Positions 53,366-64,000 of a stretch of 64,000 nt of DNA are shown in pieces. Each line of letters begins with the position of its first letter. Position 1 is the stretch's first letter. The DNA lies in NCBI GenBank assembly GCA_947044365.1, contig OX345636.1:59647537-59711536 (forward strand). Reading direction: 5' to 3'. The stretch comes from Petrosia ficiformis. Its lineage: Eukaryota; Porifera; Demospongiae; Haplosclerida; Petrosiidae. The position numbers were made by a program, and so were the translations under genes. A model generated the notes under the pieces. That model ran no database searches. It was not told the origin of the DNA and saw only the letters and a program-made list of their open reading frames with translations.

Positions 53366-55090
53366 TGAGTCGAATATTAAGTGTGTTTAATGGTCAGAAT
53401 GTTGAATTCAGTACAGCATTTTCCTGTACAGTAGGAAGGGAAAGGATCTCCTTTTCTTTAAGTTTGAATTTATAAATACAAATAACTTTAAAGTAACGAA
53501 AGGTTCTTCAGGATGTGTGTACACTAGTGTATAAACTTGGTGCTTTGGGAATTAGGAATGAGGTTAGGTTATAATGCACAATTAAAGTATACACTTCATG
53601 TCAGACCTTTAGTCACCTAATTAAATCAGGAATTCAAACGTTTGTTGTTATCACTAATTACATGTACGTTGTACCAGACTATCAAGTAATAAAGAACATT
53701 TAGTGATAACCTTTTATATTTAAGTGTGTAACACCCAGTTGACTTTGTGGGAAATTGATCTCATTTGGGTTGATGATTTCATGGCATGCTGTTTATCTCA
53801 TGAGAGTAGACCTTGTTGGAGGACAACCATTTTAATGTCACTTGCTTACCTCATATCATATGGTATGTTATTTGTAACCTCCCATGTTCACCTCTCAGTA
53901 AAACTCTTGTGTTGTTTACTTGTATCAATTTTAACTGTACATGTGTAAAATTAGAAAATACTGATTAAAAATGTTTGCTCCTACGCCATGTGCATGTGTG
54001 TGTACGGCTTACTGTACCATTGTTTAGATTTAGCCCCTATCATGTAGATGCTAAACCCTAGGATTGAGGATGTTCTCATAGGATTGAGGACATTACTCCA
54101 GTGTATACTGAGAGATATAGGAGGTAAATAAGTATCAAAGAAAAGCATTATGGGATGACAGAATCCCTTAAAAAAAAAGATATTATGATATCCCTAAGGA
54201 ATATGGTGTGTGCGTGTTGGTAACTGGGAAGCCAAATTCTCTCTGTGAAACTGATAGAGTGATATTCAATCCTAGTGGACACCATCCTCCATTCTAGCAT
54301 TACTCATTTCATCCTGATTATGTACAAATATATGAAAGATTGTATTTGTTATACATGTACTTTCAATGTAGTTACTTCAATTCAGTGGGTCAGTAATTCG
54401 ATCAATCCGATTAGTTAATAAATGTGATTTGTGATTCTAGAACCTTGCTTCATAATTTATTATATAAATGTATTAAATGAAAATATGGGGCAAAGTGCAG
54501 TTTCCATATAATCTCATACATGTTTATTTAAAATTATTATCTATTGTAGGATATTATCATTAATATACTGGATTCATCAACTGTAGGTGTGGTTTAGGGT
54601 GTGTTTATTTGTGTGTGGCTTTGACCTTTGCTTAAATGTATTGCCTCTTGCAGGCCTGCTGTCTGTATACATGTATGTACAGTTTGTATCTTTTATGTAC
54701 ATGTATGTCATAGAATTTGTTTATCATGTTTAATGAGGTTTAGTTAAGTTTTGATTATTGTTATTATTTCTTTCATAATAATAAAGTAGTAAAGACATTA
54801 TTGCTACACCAGGAGCACATGAACAGTTCCTGGTTACACTTATTACAATGACCATTTTTACAATAATTTATAGTCACTAATGTCAGATGTTTATAAATTA
54901 TATTATTATAAACAGAAGATTAGATGATCTGTTGTATGCTATCATTACAATATCTATGATAATTGTGTCTTCATTTCATTACCCCGGCCAAGTAGTGCAA
55001 TGTATATTTAAAAGTGGTTAATCTGTCTATCTATCTTTTATGCAAACACTTTCAGAAAACCACTTTAGTAATAGTTTAAAAATATTCTAA
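53366..55090. other. Intergenic stretch, one small gene-like fragment
   Basis: The plus strand at about 54193-54300 encodes DIPKEYGVCVLVTGKPNSLC and VIFNPSGHHPPF before a stop, which reads like protein but has no clear borders. The rest shows no coding signal. Confidence 0.3.
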
Positions 55091-55097
55091 AAACTCT

Positions 55098-55560
55098 TAG
55101 TTATATAAGATGTACTATAATGTACATGTAGTTCATAGTTTGCTTATTAATATAATATAAAACTCAAGATTAGTTATATAAGATGTACTATAATGTAGTT
55201 CATAGTTTTCTTATTAATATAATATAAAACTCAAGATTAGTTATATAAGATGTACTATAATGTAGTTCATAGTTTTCTTATTAATATAATATAAAACTCA
55301 AGGTTAGTTATATAAGATGTACTATAATGTAGTTCATAGTTTCGTTATTAATATAATATAAAACTCAAGATTAGTTATATAAGATGTACTATAATGTAGT
55401 TCATAGTTTCCTTATTAATATAATATAAAACTCAAGATTAGTTATATAAGATGTACTATAATGTAGTTCATAGTTTCCTTATTAATATAATATAAAACTC
55501 AAGACTAGTCATATAAGATGTACTATAATGTAGTTCATAGTTTTCTTATTAATATAATAT
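55098..55560. repeat. 67-bp tandem repeat, seven copies
   Basis: The unit TTAGTTATATAAGATGTACT-ATAATGTAGTTCATAGTTT-CTTATTAATATAATATAAAA-CTCAAGA is repeated seven times at near identity. Only the first copy has an extra ACATGT. The low divergence suggests recent expansion. Confidence 0.9.
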
Positions 55561-55654
55561 ACATGTACATGTAGTCCACCATTTTTTCGGTCAGTCACAT
55601 CATTCATAATACTTACATGTATAACACATGTTCACACTACATGTGTAATTAGTA

Positions 55655-55797
55655 TAGGTTATTACACCCCCCTGAGTGTGTTATCGTGTATACACACGAA
55701 ATAATATTCATATATGACCGAGGGCGTAGCCCGAGGTCATATATGAATATTATTGAGTGTGTATCGATAACACATGAAGGTGGGGTGTAATAACTGA
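55655..55797. mobile_element. Fold-back element with GAGGGCGTAGCCCGAGG core
   Basis: The arms TTATTACACCCC-CTGAGTGTGTTATCG and AATAATATTCATATATGACC return as GGTCATATATGAATATTATT and CGATAACACA-AAGGTGGGGTGTAATAA. The loop is GAGGGCGTAGCCCGAG. The stems are about 60 bases with a few mismatches. The core relates it to the elements at 43046, 48882 and 50100. Confidence 0.75.
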
Positions 55798-55879
55798 TTT
55801 ATCTTGTGGGAAGCCATTAGATCAAAGGTTCACGAGTGACGTTTTAGTGAATGCCATGGTGATTTTATTACGTCATCAC

Positions 55880-56415
55880 TGTGTCAAATGGCAGAATCAG
55901 AAGCGCTTTGCTAATACCGATGCTGATGACGAGGATTTTCAATCGCCTAAAAAGAAGCGTTCTCAAAAGAAGTTCAGAAAGATTTGGTTCTAAGACTAGT
56001 GAAGCGGAGATATCAGAAATAACCAAAGGGTACTGATACACCTGTCAATACTAAGCGAAGCACCAACTGGGCCTTGACCGATTGGAGAGCATCCGAGAAC
56101 CACAGGGAGATCAGAGAGTTGCCCTTCTGATTTACTAGAAAACCCAGTTGTAGACAAGCTCAACAAGTGTTTACCGATGTTCGTTAACGAACAAAAGTGA
56201 GACGGCAGGAGGTGAGCATTATCCACCTCAAATTACTTTCAATTTTACTAACAAATGGTGGAAACCAGTTGTTAGTAAAATTCTGATGAGTAATCACACT
56301 ACTATGGAGAGTTCCAGTTCTGGAAGGCCTACAAAATCTGATTTGTCTGGATTTGTGTTCACCAATTGTTCAATTGGTCATGTAAATATAAATGTGAAGG
56401 AACATTCTGAGTAAA
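55880..56415 (+). pseudogene. Decayed gene of a tyrosine-recombinase-derived (DUF3504/KIAA1958-like) family
   Basis: Three frames in turn read WQNQKRFANTDADDEDFQSP, KKKRSQKKFRK, KTSEAEISEITKGY, VNTKRSTNWALTDWRASENH, VVDKLNKCLPMFVNE, GGEHYPPQITFNF and finally GFVFTNCSIGHVNINV. The chain RF-SDAEI-x-N-TK-S-W-A-W and YPP resembles the N-terminal part of a repeated invertebrate family related to KIAA1958/ZMYM2 (DUF3504, Crypton-derived). The end looks like its C-terminal 'F..C.I......NV' tail, so the middle is deleted. Many frameshifts are present and the gene is dead. The family call is from memory. Confidence 0.45.
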
Positions 56416-56520
56416 AATAATAATGACTGATGTTGAAATTGCTGCTTTGAATCATTTATCATTTGTTGCTTTAAATCATTATCAATTGCTGCTTTAAATC
56501 TTTCAATAATCAATGAGCTT

Positions 56521-56567
56521 CCTGTCTGATATCCTATATCCCCTAGGGGATATAGATATCAGACAGG
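56521..56567. repeat. Imperfect 47-bp palindrome
   Basis: CCTGTCTGATAT-C-CTATATCCCCTAGGGG-ATATAGATATCAGACAGG is symmetric about CCTAGG, with one extra base in the left arm. Confidence 0.8.
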
Positions 56568-58590
56568 ATGTGGTCTGTTAACAGATGATATGCTGTATAA
56601 TTGTAGGGCGGTGCCTTTGATCTATAAGGCTTCCATGAGATAATAATGGATACATGTTCTCATAACTCTAGTTGTTATGTACATGTAATAACTGCACTTT
56701 ATAAAGTAATGCACTATAAATAGTTATTTTAACCTACATGTACATGTACAGTTGGGTACTGTAGTTTTAATGTAATTCTATTTTTCTCAATGCTAATTTG
56801 TTTTCCTGCTAGGTAATATTTACATGTACTAGTTTCATTTGATCTTGATCTATATTGACTAGTATATAAAGTACATGTCATAATAAATCATATAGTAACA
56901 AAAATACAATGTAGCTATATAGCATAGTATTATAGGTACAACCTGTGATATATTATTATCATTACCATTCTAACATATATTAAAACAATAGATGTTTGAT
57001 CATTCCAGAGTAATTAGTATGTACAGGAATTTGTACTAATAATAACAAATAACATGTTTTACTCCACATGAAGTTAGTACTGTACATACATGTACATGTA
57101 ATTATGGTACTATGACATTTATATACTACATGTATATGTTTGAAGTACATGTAGATTATATTAATTGATTTTGTTACCATTCATTATTATGACATGTAAT
57201 TTATATACATGTAACTGTACATGTACTAGCTAGTTAATGTACATGTACATGTTGATCATTATCAAAATTACTTGTAAACATTACCTACCAAATAAAGAAA
57301 TCAGTATTGTCACATGTATAGACCAGACTGGTTTACTTGATAACTGATACTAAATGTATGTTTCATAATTACATGGGCTTTGAATACAACATGTAGTAAT
57401 GTTAATTTATAGTTTGTGTATGTATGTATACATGTACAATCTGAAACAAATCATTACATAATGTAGTACATCAGTGATGCCGGACTACATAACATGGCTG
57501 AGGATGAGACTAGGTACTTTGATGATACTGTTTAAAATGATAAATTAAAGAGCCTTTCTCTGTCATCTTAAAAAGACTGTACGAGGCTAGAGACGTCCAT
57601 GACCTGCTTCTGTGGCAGTGTGCCAGATTGTTCCTATGAGTTAATATGAAAATAAAGCTTTTTGAAAAGAAATATATTTTCATTACTTTGAGGATCAGAA
57701 TGACAAATATCTTAGTAAACGGAAATGAGTTCATGATAGTATGATAATTATAATTATATTAGATAAATTGTATTACACATATGTATGTTTAGAACTTTAT
57801 TAGTACAATAATCAAACTGAAGATACAACTCTCTATAACTACAATAATTTACGCTTCAGTACTAGATGTAGAACAAAAAGCATTAGCATTTTAGATTACA
57901 TATAATCCAGCTAATATAATGTGATAATTAGGAATGAAGCTGTTCCTTAAAGGATTGATATTAAATTTTTAGTATCTTTATAACCCAGACAACAGCTAAG
58001 CATTCTTTTTCAACTACCAAGTATCGTTCCTCCCTTGAAAGTACATTGTGTACATGTAACTTTTCGCTTATGTAGACAATTGGATGTTCTCCCCCATTAT
58101 CATTAACTTATTTGAGGGATCTGTTTGTAGGATCGTTTGCTTGCTATGATTAGGACTTAGCTTTGAATTAATTTCCCACATGCTCTGCCAATGACTTGTC
58201 CCAAATAAAATGTCTCGTTTGTTCTACCTCTTTGGGCTGGTAATGTCTGTATAATTTTTAGCTAACTAATAGATGACATAACTACCATGCAGTAGGCTAA
58301 AGCCTACCCTGATTTTTTTAACATTTTTTAGACCATGTCACAACCACAACCCACTAAATTAAAATTATTTCCAACTTGCCTTACATCCACATTTGTACAG
58401 AGAATAAAAAAAAGCAATATATACATGTATTTCTCCAAAAAACATATTTTAAATTTGAGAAAAAAGTAGCGCTGTACTTATATGATTTGACTAGTGGTCA
58501 GGCACAGTAATAAAAGAAAGTGCGCCGAAACATTTTTTGTGCATAATTAATTATTAGTGACGCATTAACTTGGGTGGAGTCATGAAGAAT
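56568..58590. other. Intergenic stretch, no gene seen
   Basis: ACATGTAC runs and AT-rich text are present. GTAGGCTAAAGCCTAC near 58292 is a small palindrome. No splice-bounded exon was found. Confidence 0.5.
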
Positions 58591-58595
58591 TATTG

Positions 58596-59459
58596 ATGAG
58601 TGGGCAAAGCAAGATGAGCTGGGTGTAAGTAGTCACTTGTATATAATAATTATATATAATTATAATTATATTATATAATTACTGGCAATAAAGGTTTTTC
58701 AGATAATGTTAGTCAGACACAGGCCTGACTATGGCTGTGCTGCACTAGTGTGCTCTTGGGACACCTACATCTATCATGACAATTAATAGTTAATTAGCTA
58801 AACATTTGGTAGCTATGTCCTTGCCTGCAGATGCAATTGTTGTATCAATGCAGCATCATATCCACAGTACACTGATTCATGAAGTAGCTTGTTTTGCTCA
58901 CAAAAATAACTAATATTGTCTATATACGTAATTATATATATATGTATTAATTATTTTGTTTCCTAAAATCAACTGAAAGATCAAACTTTGCTACAGAATA
59001 GTTATTTGCTTTCATTGCTAAAGTGCAGTAGAAGATAGCTAGGAGGTGTGAAAAGACAGCGTTAATTGTGTTGTGTGATGCAAGAGAGGACATGTTATGC
59101 TGATCATAATGTGATGTGTGTTATGTTCAATAACTTTCTTGGAGAAACACATGTTCTATAGTTCAAAGTTTGATCTTTCATGATCAGTTGCTTTTGAAGA
59201 ATGAATATACATGTATATAGGGTATTTATAAAAATGAACCATTCATTACTCACATTTATAACTGCTTCCTATATTGTTCTTCCATTTACCCCACCTTTAA
59301 TTTCTGAATAATTATTATTAGCTAATTGAATAAAATAGCAAATTGTATAAATTGACTTCTATACTATAGAATGACAGACTGGAGGAGGCTTATGAAAGAA
59401 AAGACTTGCCATCTGTGAAAAAAATCGTCCAGCATTTTTCAGATCCGAAATATGCTCAT
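58596..59459 (+). CDS. Two 5' exons of an unidentified spliced gene
   Basis: The second exon (59370-59459) is bounded by CTATACTATAG and GTAAGTGC and encodes exactly 30 codons, NDRLEEAYERKDLPSVKKIV then QHFSDPKYAH. The composition and sites are convincing. A candidate first exon (58596-58622) encodes MSGQSKMSW, ends before GTGTAAGT and joins in phase. The AYERKDLPSVKKIVQHF stretch reads like the start of a helical repeat of the ankyrin type (small residue, then a charged helix), but one exon is too little to call the family. Further exons should lie to the right; I could not find them before the GTGAC-rich field. Confidence 0.45.
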
Positions 59460-60284
59460 GTAAGTGCAAGAAATAATGTTTTTTAGTCTGTGAAACTTTT
59501 GTGTCAGTGTTTGTTATTGAAATCTCAACACACTGAAGGTGATATTACTTGAAAACAGATTAATTCCATAGGAGTAGAACAAGGGAGACCAGAGGGTCCC
59601 ATGCCGCCACCCAATATATTGACAGGGGAGCTAGCCCTACCAGTATTGTAGCTTTTATTAGGAAAATACTTAATGTCAACTCGGATGCAGAGCTATGGAC
59701 ATACCTTGTAATCGACCACAAGATGGTCTGTATGTAATTCTCAATGTAATTCCCCACCCCGTCCCACCTCCCATCATTTTCAAGTTCCTACTGCACTGAT
59801 TACTCCAAATATCATACCAGTATTTTAGTAAAATTGATTGCCTAGCAGCTAGTGCTTCATGTAAGCACAACAAGTGCCATCAGGATGGGACCCTCACCTA
59901 CATGGTGAAGTAATATTACACATGTGAAACAAACGATAATTAAAATACACCAAAACATTATAATCATTATTTATGTTTCACTGCTCATTTGTGTGGGTCT
60001 GAGTCATATAATCATGACAAGTTAACTTCAGAACATTTAATTTATGCACAGAAAGTAATAAAAGTCAAGTACAGAGAGTCTGTTATAAACTGAAGTACAA
60101 GCTGCTATCAACTGAGCTGAATTCAAAATCTATTTTATTAAATACAAAAAGCACATGAAAAGCATGTGTATTTTATCTCTATAGTCTTACATTTTAGTCT
60201 GTGCTTTATCTCAAAAAAAGAAAGTAAGGTCCTCAAATAGTGTCTTCCATTTTACCAAAAGAACTGTTAATAACATTTCCTACT

Positions 60285-60625
60285 TATTGAATATCAATTG
60301 ACCAAGCTCCCTGAATTTACTAATTTTCTTAACTATACATGTACATGTACATGTATGTGATACAAGTATAATTATATATTAGGATCATGGAAAGTAACTG
60401 TCCATACAAAAGCATAAGGAAATGCTATATAGTATATACATGTACATGTATGTGCACAAAACCTCTAGTCCCTTTGTGTTTGGGAATGATTTTCTTTTAG
60501 TGTTTGTCACACATATAGATTAATTACTATCTATTTCATCAATTACTGAAGTGTTATTTAATGACTTTGTGTTTCAGTACTAACATTTGTGTATTACACA
60601 TGAGCTTTTATAAAACTAAAATACA
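60285..60625. repeat. Segmental duplication, copy 1 (partner 63545-63930)
   Basis: AGCTCCCTG-ATTTA, AATTTTCTTAACTATA, GGAAATGCTATAT, CACAAAACCTCTAGTC, TTTGTCACACATA-GATTAAT and TTACTGAAGTGTTA follow in the same order at 63545-63930. Confidence 0.75.
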
Positions 60626-61229
60626 TATAGGAAATGTTATACTGAGAAGAATTTAATATTTGAGAATAAAAAAAAACATGCATGTACCGACACTTTAAAA
60701 CCACATACATGAAACACACTCCTTTGGTTTTGTGTTCTATACTCAGACTGAGAATATAATTAAGATAAAATGACCTTAAATGTCGTTGTGGATGTAAATA
60801 TTATTAGTTTAGGTAAACTGTATAATATACTTATGTATCATGACCTATAACTACGTGTACATGTATGTATAATTATGAAGTGAGTACACAGCTTATACAT
60901 TGTGACATATACATGTATCATAAACCACTTTTATGTATGTAGATGTCCTTATACCTCTTTTATTTTTAAATTCAACCTGTTTTTATAAATGTCAATGAAA
61001 TATTCGATGAATATCATGTAACAAATTGTATAAAATCTCAACTGTATACCTAGTGAATTCTAAATGATAGACCACCAAAGTCAGAGATTTCTAAGAAATT
61101 TAACATTACCTACCTGGCAAGTTTACAATCATTCACTTTTCTGCTTTTCTGACAGTAATGAAGCTTGATATCAACTTTTTATCCCTTCATTGTAAAACAG
61201 TTGATGTTGATGTATACACTATACATATG

Positions 61230-61400
61230 TTATCTGAAAGAAAGAAAGAAAGAAAGAAAGACAAACACCTGAGACAATGGAAAAATGAAAAATGAGAGTT
61301 GCCTCAGGTGGGATTCGAACCCACGACACTCTGTATTCCAGACAGATGCTCTACCAACTGAGCTACCCAGGCAGCTCAGCTGGCAGGGTTCGAATACTAG
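61230..61400 (-). mobile_element. tRNA-derived SINE, second full head
   Basis: The tRNA-like part spans 61373-61300 on the minus strand, with A-box TAGCTCAGTTGG, B-box GGTTCGAATCC, a five-pair anticodon stem TCTGT/ACAGA and anticodon GGA. It is followed by a TTTCATTTTTCCATTGTCTC body and a (TTTC)n tail. The B-box-like GGTTCGAATACTAGG upstream (61388-61402) hints at a second tRNA-like unit ahead of it. Confidence 0.8.
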
Positions 61401-61464
61401 GCTTTTAGGTGAAGGCCGGGGTAATGAAACCACCAAAGACACCAACACCAAACCTTAGTATATA

Positions 61465-61545
61465 CATATGTTATCTGAAAGAAAGAAAGAAAGAAAGAAA
61501 GACAAACACCTGAGACAATGGAAAAATGAAAAATGAGAGTGTATA
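61465..61545 (-). repeat. Duplicated SINE tail
   Basis: CATATGTTATCTGAAAGAAAG through GAAAAATGAAAAATGAGAGT repeats 61226-61299 almost exactly, without the tRNA-like head. It is a local duplication that includes flanking, non-SINE bases. Confidence 0.75.
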
Positions 61546-61589
61546 TCAGGATAATGTAGTAATACTCCACTCTCTATACAGAATAACCG

Positions 61590-61925
61590 GATATATCACT
61601 ACTGTCACAGTCACTACTGTCACGTACATTAGTCACTACTGTCACATTAGTCACTACTGTCACATTAGTCACTACTGTCACAGTAGTCACTACTGTCACA
61701 GTAGTCACTACAGTGACAGTAGTCACTACAGTCACAGTGGTGACTACTGTCACACTATACTTTCAATATAGTAATAGTACATTGTAGTCACTGACACCAC
61801 TATTGTTACTTCTGTGATAATAGTCACTATTGTCACAAGTCACTATTGTCACAATAGTCACTATTGTCACAATAGTCAGTATTGTCACAATAGTCACTAT
61901 TGTCACAATAATTTAGTACTGTCAG
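61590..61925. repeat. GTGAC/GTCAC-rich degenerate array, part 1
   Basis: CACTACTGTCACAGTAGT and CACTATTGTCACAATAGT units recur with a period of about 18 bases. Each unit is nearly its own reverse complement. The open frames here translate to SHYCHSSHYCHS-like text and are artefacts. Confidence 0.85.
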
Positions 61926-62029
61926 TATTATCTCAGCATTTTATTGTCAGTTATATGTTTTCAGAGTATTGTGATAATGAACATTATAATATATTAAGTT
62001 GTTACAACCCAAGAGAATTCTTGGAATTA

Positions 62030-62525
62030 ACGTTTTTTCTCGAAGATGATAAATTTGTGTTCCTCTTTGTTGATTGCTTTGAGGTGGATAGGGAAGGCTG
62101 CTCACTTTCCTATTTGTTCCTTAGTCACCAACCATGCTTATCACGTTGCTGATGCAACAATTGTAGGAACCCAAATGGTCAATGGCACAACAACAACTAA
62201 GACTAACTACAAGAATTCACCATAGATATAGGGATCATAAACAACCATTCAAAGGGTGACCTTATACACAATGTGTTGATGAATCTCATGAAGTACCTTT
62301 GCATGGTTCATTGTCATCCATTGAACATTGTATTATAAAAAGTAATGTTATTTTCATGTTTATCCATGGTATTGATTATATCCCTGAAACAGTGAGCTGT
62401 ATTTTCTCATTCATTATTGAACTGACTAAAACAATATCATCTGTTGGATTTCCTATTTATCAAAGATCTAACACAATCATTAAAAGTGTGTTAGAAAGAT
62501 TTTGTAAGCATTTCATTATTTAGCA
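62030..62525 (+). other. Possible coding relict between GTGAC-rich arrays
   Basis: At 62010-62150 the plus strand reads ELTFFLEDDKFVFLFVDCFE, and around 62170-62320 VGTQMVNGTTTTKTN-like pieces occur. Composition is mixed and no splice frame was established. Low support. Confidence 0.2.
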
Positions 62526-62719
62526 GAAACTCCAACAGAATTAGTTAGAGATCATTAATCTAACCCTATTTACTGAACATGAACATTCATATACTATGTA
62601 CACCTTTCCTTGTATTTCTTCAAATATGAACAATTTAAATGATTCCATGTTTACTGATACAGTCTAGCTACTTTGTATTCTTATCTTTAAAGCAGTGATT
62701 AGTATGATTAGTCAATAAT

Positions 62720-63545
62720 GGCATTTGTAACTACTATCACTGTAGTCACAATTGTGACATTGAGAGTAAAAGGATGCAGTGCCATGTTGAATAATTATAA
62801 TGATGTATATACTGTAGTACATGTATACAGTTGTACATGTGTATATAATATTAACAATGATAATTCCATTGCAACAGTGTAGTGAGTATTGTAACTACAT
62901 TGTGTGTACATGTATCAGTACTATCACTACTGTGTTGTGACTATTATGATATGTCAGCAGTGACTACTGCTACTATTTTGAGTATAGTGACTACTGTAAG
63001 TATGTAATGGTTGATACAATGATGATATCAATGATGATATATGGTTACTATTATCTAGTGACCACATTACTGTGACATGGTATTGTTTGTTACTTTTATG
63101 AATATAGTGTCTAATATGACAGTAGTGACTGTAGTGACAATAATGATGGTTTTGATAGTAGTAATGAGTACTGTGACCAGTGAGATTAGAGACTACTGTG
63201 ACAGTATTGACTTGTGTGACAGTAGTCACTATTACATGTAAACTTGTGTTCCTATTTTGACTATAGTGACTATTGTGACAGTAGTGTCTACTGTGTTGAG
63301 TATTCATAACTATGGTCACTACTGTGACAATAGTGACTATTGTGACAGTAGTGACTACTATGAAATTTGTGTCAGTAGGGTCTATAATGACAATAGTGAT
63401 ATTATTACTATCGTCATTATGGTGACAATAGTGACTATTGTGACAATAGTGACTAATGTGAAAATAGTCGCTAATATAGCAATAGTGATGTTAGTGACTG
63501 CTCTTACTATTGTTAGTGACAGTAGTGACTATTGGGATTATTAAT
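62720..63545. repeat. GTGAC/GTCAC-rich degenerate array, part 2
   Basis: TAGTGACTATTGTGACAATA and ACTACTGTGACAGTAGT variants fill most of the interval, with more substitutions than in part 1. Both strands look alike because the unit is self-complementary. Confidence 0.8.
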
Positions 63546-63930
63546 TGACAGAGCTCCCTGTATTTAATAATTTTCTTAACTATAAATGTAAATGTGTAAG
63601 TGATACAAGCGTAATTGTGTATAAGGACCATGGAAAGTAGGTGTTCAATGTACGTGTGAGATGAGTTCTCTGACCATAGGAAAGCATGTGGAAATGCTAT
63701 ATGTATGTTCACACATGTATATGTACATACACAAAACCTCTAGTCACTACATTTTTGGGAATAATTTCCTTTTGGCGTTTGTCACACATAGATTAATTAC
63801 TGTCTTTTTTCTTTTTTCATCAATATTACTGAAGTGTTACATGTACACTGTACATGTACATGTATTTAACGAGTTCAGACTTGTTTTAGCTCTAAAATTT
63901 TGTATTTTACACATCAGCTTTTATAAAACC
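63545..63930. repeat. Segmental duplication, copy 2 (partner 60285-60625)
   Basis: Same ordered blocks as 60285-60625, more diverged, with a roughly 60-bp insertion near 63620-63680. Confidence 0.75.
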
Positions 63931-63940
63931 AACATAATGA

Positions 63941-64000
63941 GCAGGGTTGGGGCTGATTACACAAGTGTGATTACGATTATGATTATGATGACCCGGAAAA
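63941..64000. mobile_element. Possible left end of a hAT-type element, cut by window edge
   Basis: GCAGGGTTGGGGCTGATTAC, then GTGATTACGATTATGATTAT, resembles the GGTTGGGGTCAATTAC terminus at 43498 and the 7988 element. The rest lies outside the window. Confidence 0.4.

Noticed and set aside
61526..63544. Several frames with SHYCHSSHYCHS-like or TIVTIVT-like translations
   Set aside because: They are translations of the GTGAC-rich degenerate array.
1..64000. CRISPR arrays, operons, riboswitches or bacterial defence genes
   Set aside because: The tandem repeats lack the constant-repeat plus unique-spacer pattern, and the spliced genes and transposons show animal nuclear DNA.

Overview
The window looks like AT-rich animal nuclear DNA, most likely from a demosponge. 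I infer this from four things: intron-rich genes with canonical GT-AG splice sites, a metazoan-specific trafficking gene, a very dense load of small DNA transposons, and endless TACATGTA-type self-complementary runs. It is not prokaryotic: there are no operons or Shine-Dalgarno sites. The style resembles Amphimedon, but the species call is inference only.

Layout. 1-8.8 kb is intergenic and packed with diverged repeats and MITEs, including one hAT-type MITE with a perfect 8-bp target duplication. 8.85-11.69 kb is a 2.84-kb nested palindrome (fold-back element). 12.78-14.08 kb holds an intact exon for a coiled-coil plus TKL-like protein kinase. 14-20.6 kb holds a diverged piece of the fold-back element, two decayed unidentified genes, a 55-bp-TIR element, a pogo/Tigger-like element carrying a broken HIRAN-domain gene, and a further dispersed element.

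21.9-37.4 kb (minus strand) is the main gene. I assembled it by hand from about 24 short exons whose splice phases all agree. It encodes about 840 aa with a beta-propeller-like N-terminal half and a helical C-terminal half, and it reads as HPS6, a subunit of the BLOC-2 complex for lysosome-related organelles. Its introns contain SINEs, MITEs and several minisatellites. One minisatellite repeats a splice acceptor, and small copies of an exon end are scattered in an intron.

37.5-42.8 kb is a tandem segmental array with three copies of a TATA-driven micro-ORF (67 aa in the intact copy, two dead copies), plus a LINE tail. 43.5-46.2 kb is a minus-strand transposon graveyard: a hAT transposase interrupted by a piggyBac-like insertion, next to a broken Ulp1-like protease. 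47.1-48.1 kb encodes a secreted protein with a dibasic cleavage site and a caspase-fold-like His/Cys domain, with a probable frameshift near its end. 48.8-51.1 kb holds fold-back elements, a 74-bp perfect palindrome and a 166-bp tandem array. 52.5-53.1 kb is a retroelement pseudogene, 55.1-56.6 kb holds tandem repeats, a fold-back and a decayed gene, 58.6-59.5 kb holds two exons of a plus-strand gene, and 61.6-63.5 kb is a long degenerate GTGAC-rich repeat field.

The genes do not form a joint pathway. The candidates for intracellular or secreted function are the kinase, HPS6, the secreted His/Cys protein and the micro-ORF; the rest of the coding signal is mobile-element debris. All family names come from reading the translation and from memory, not from a search.
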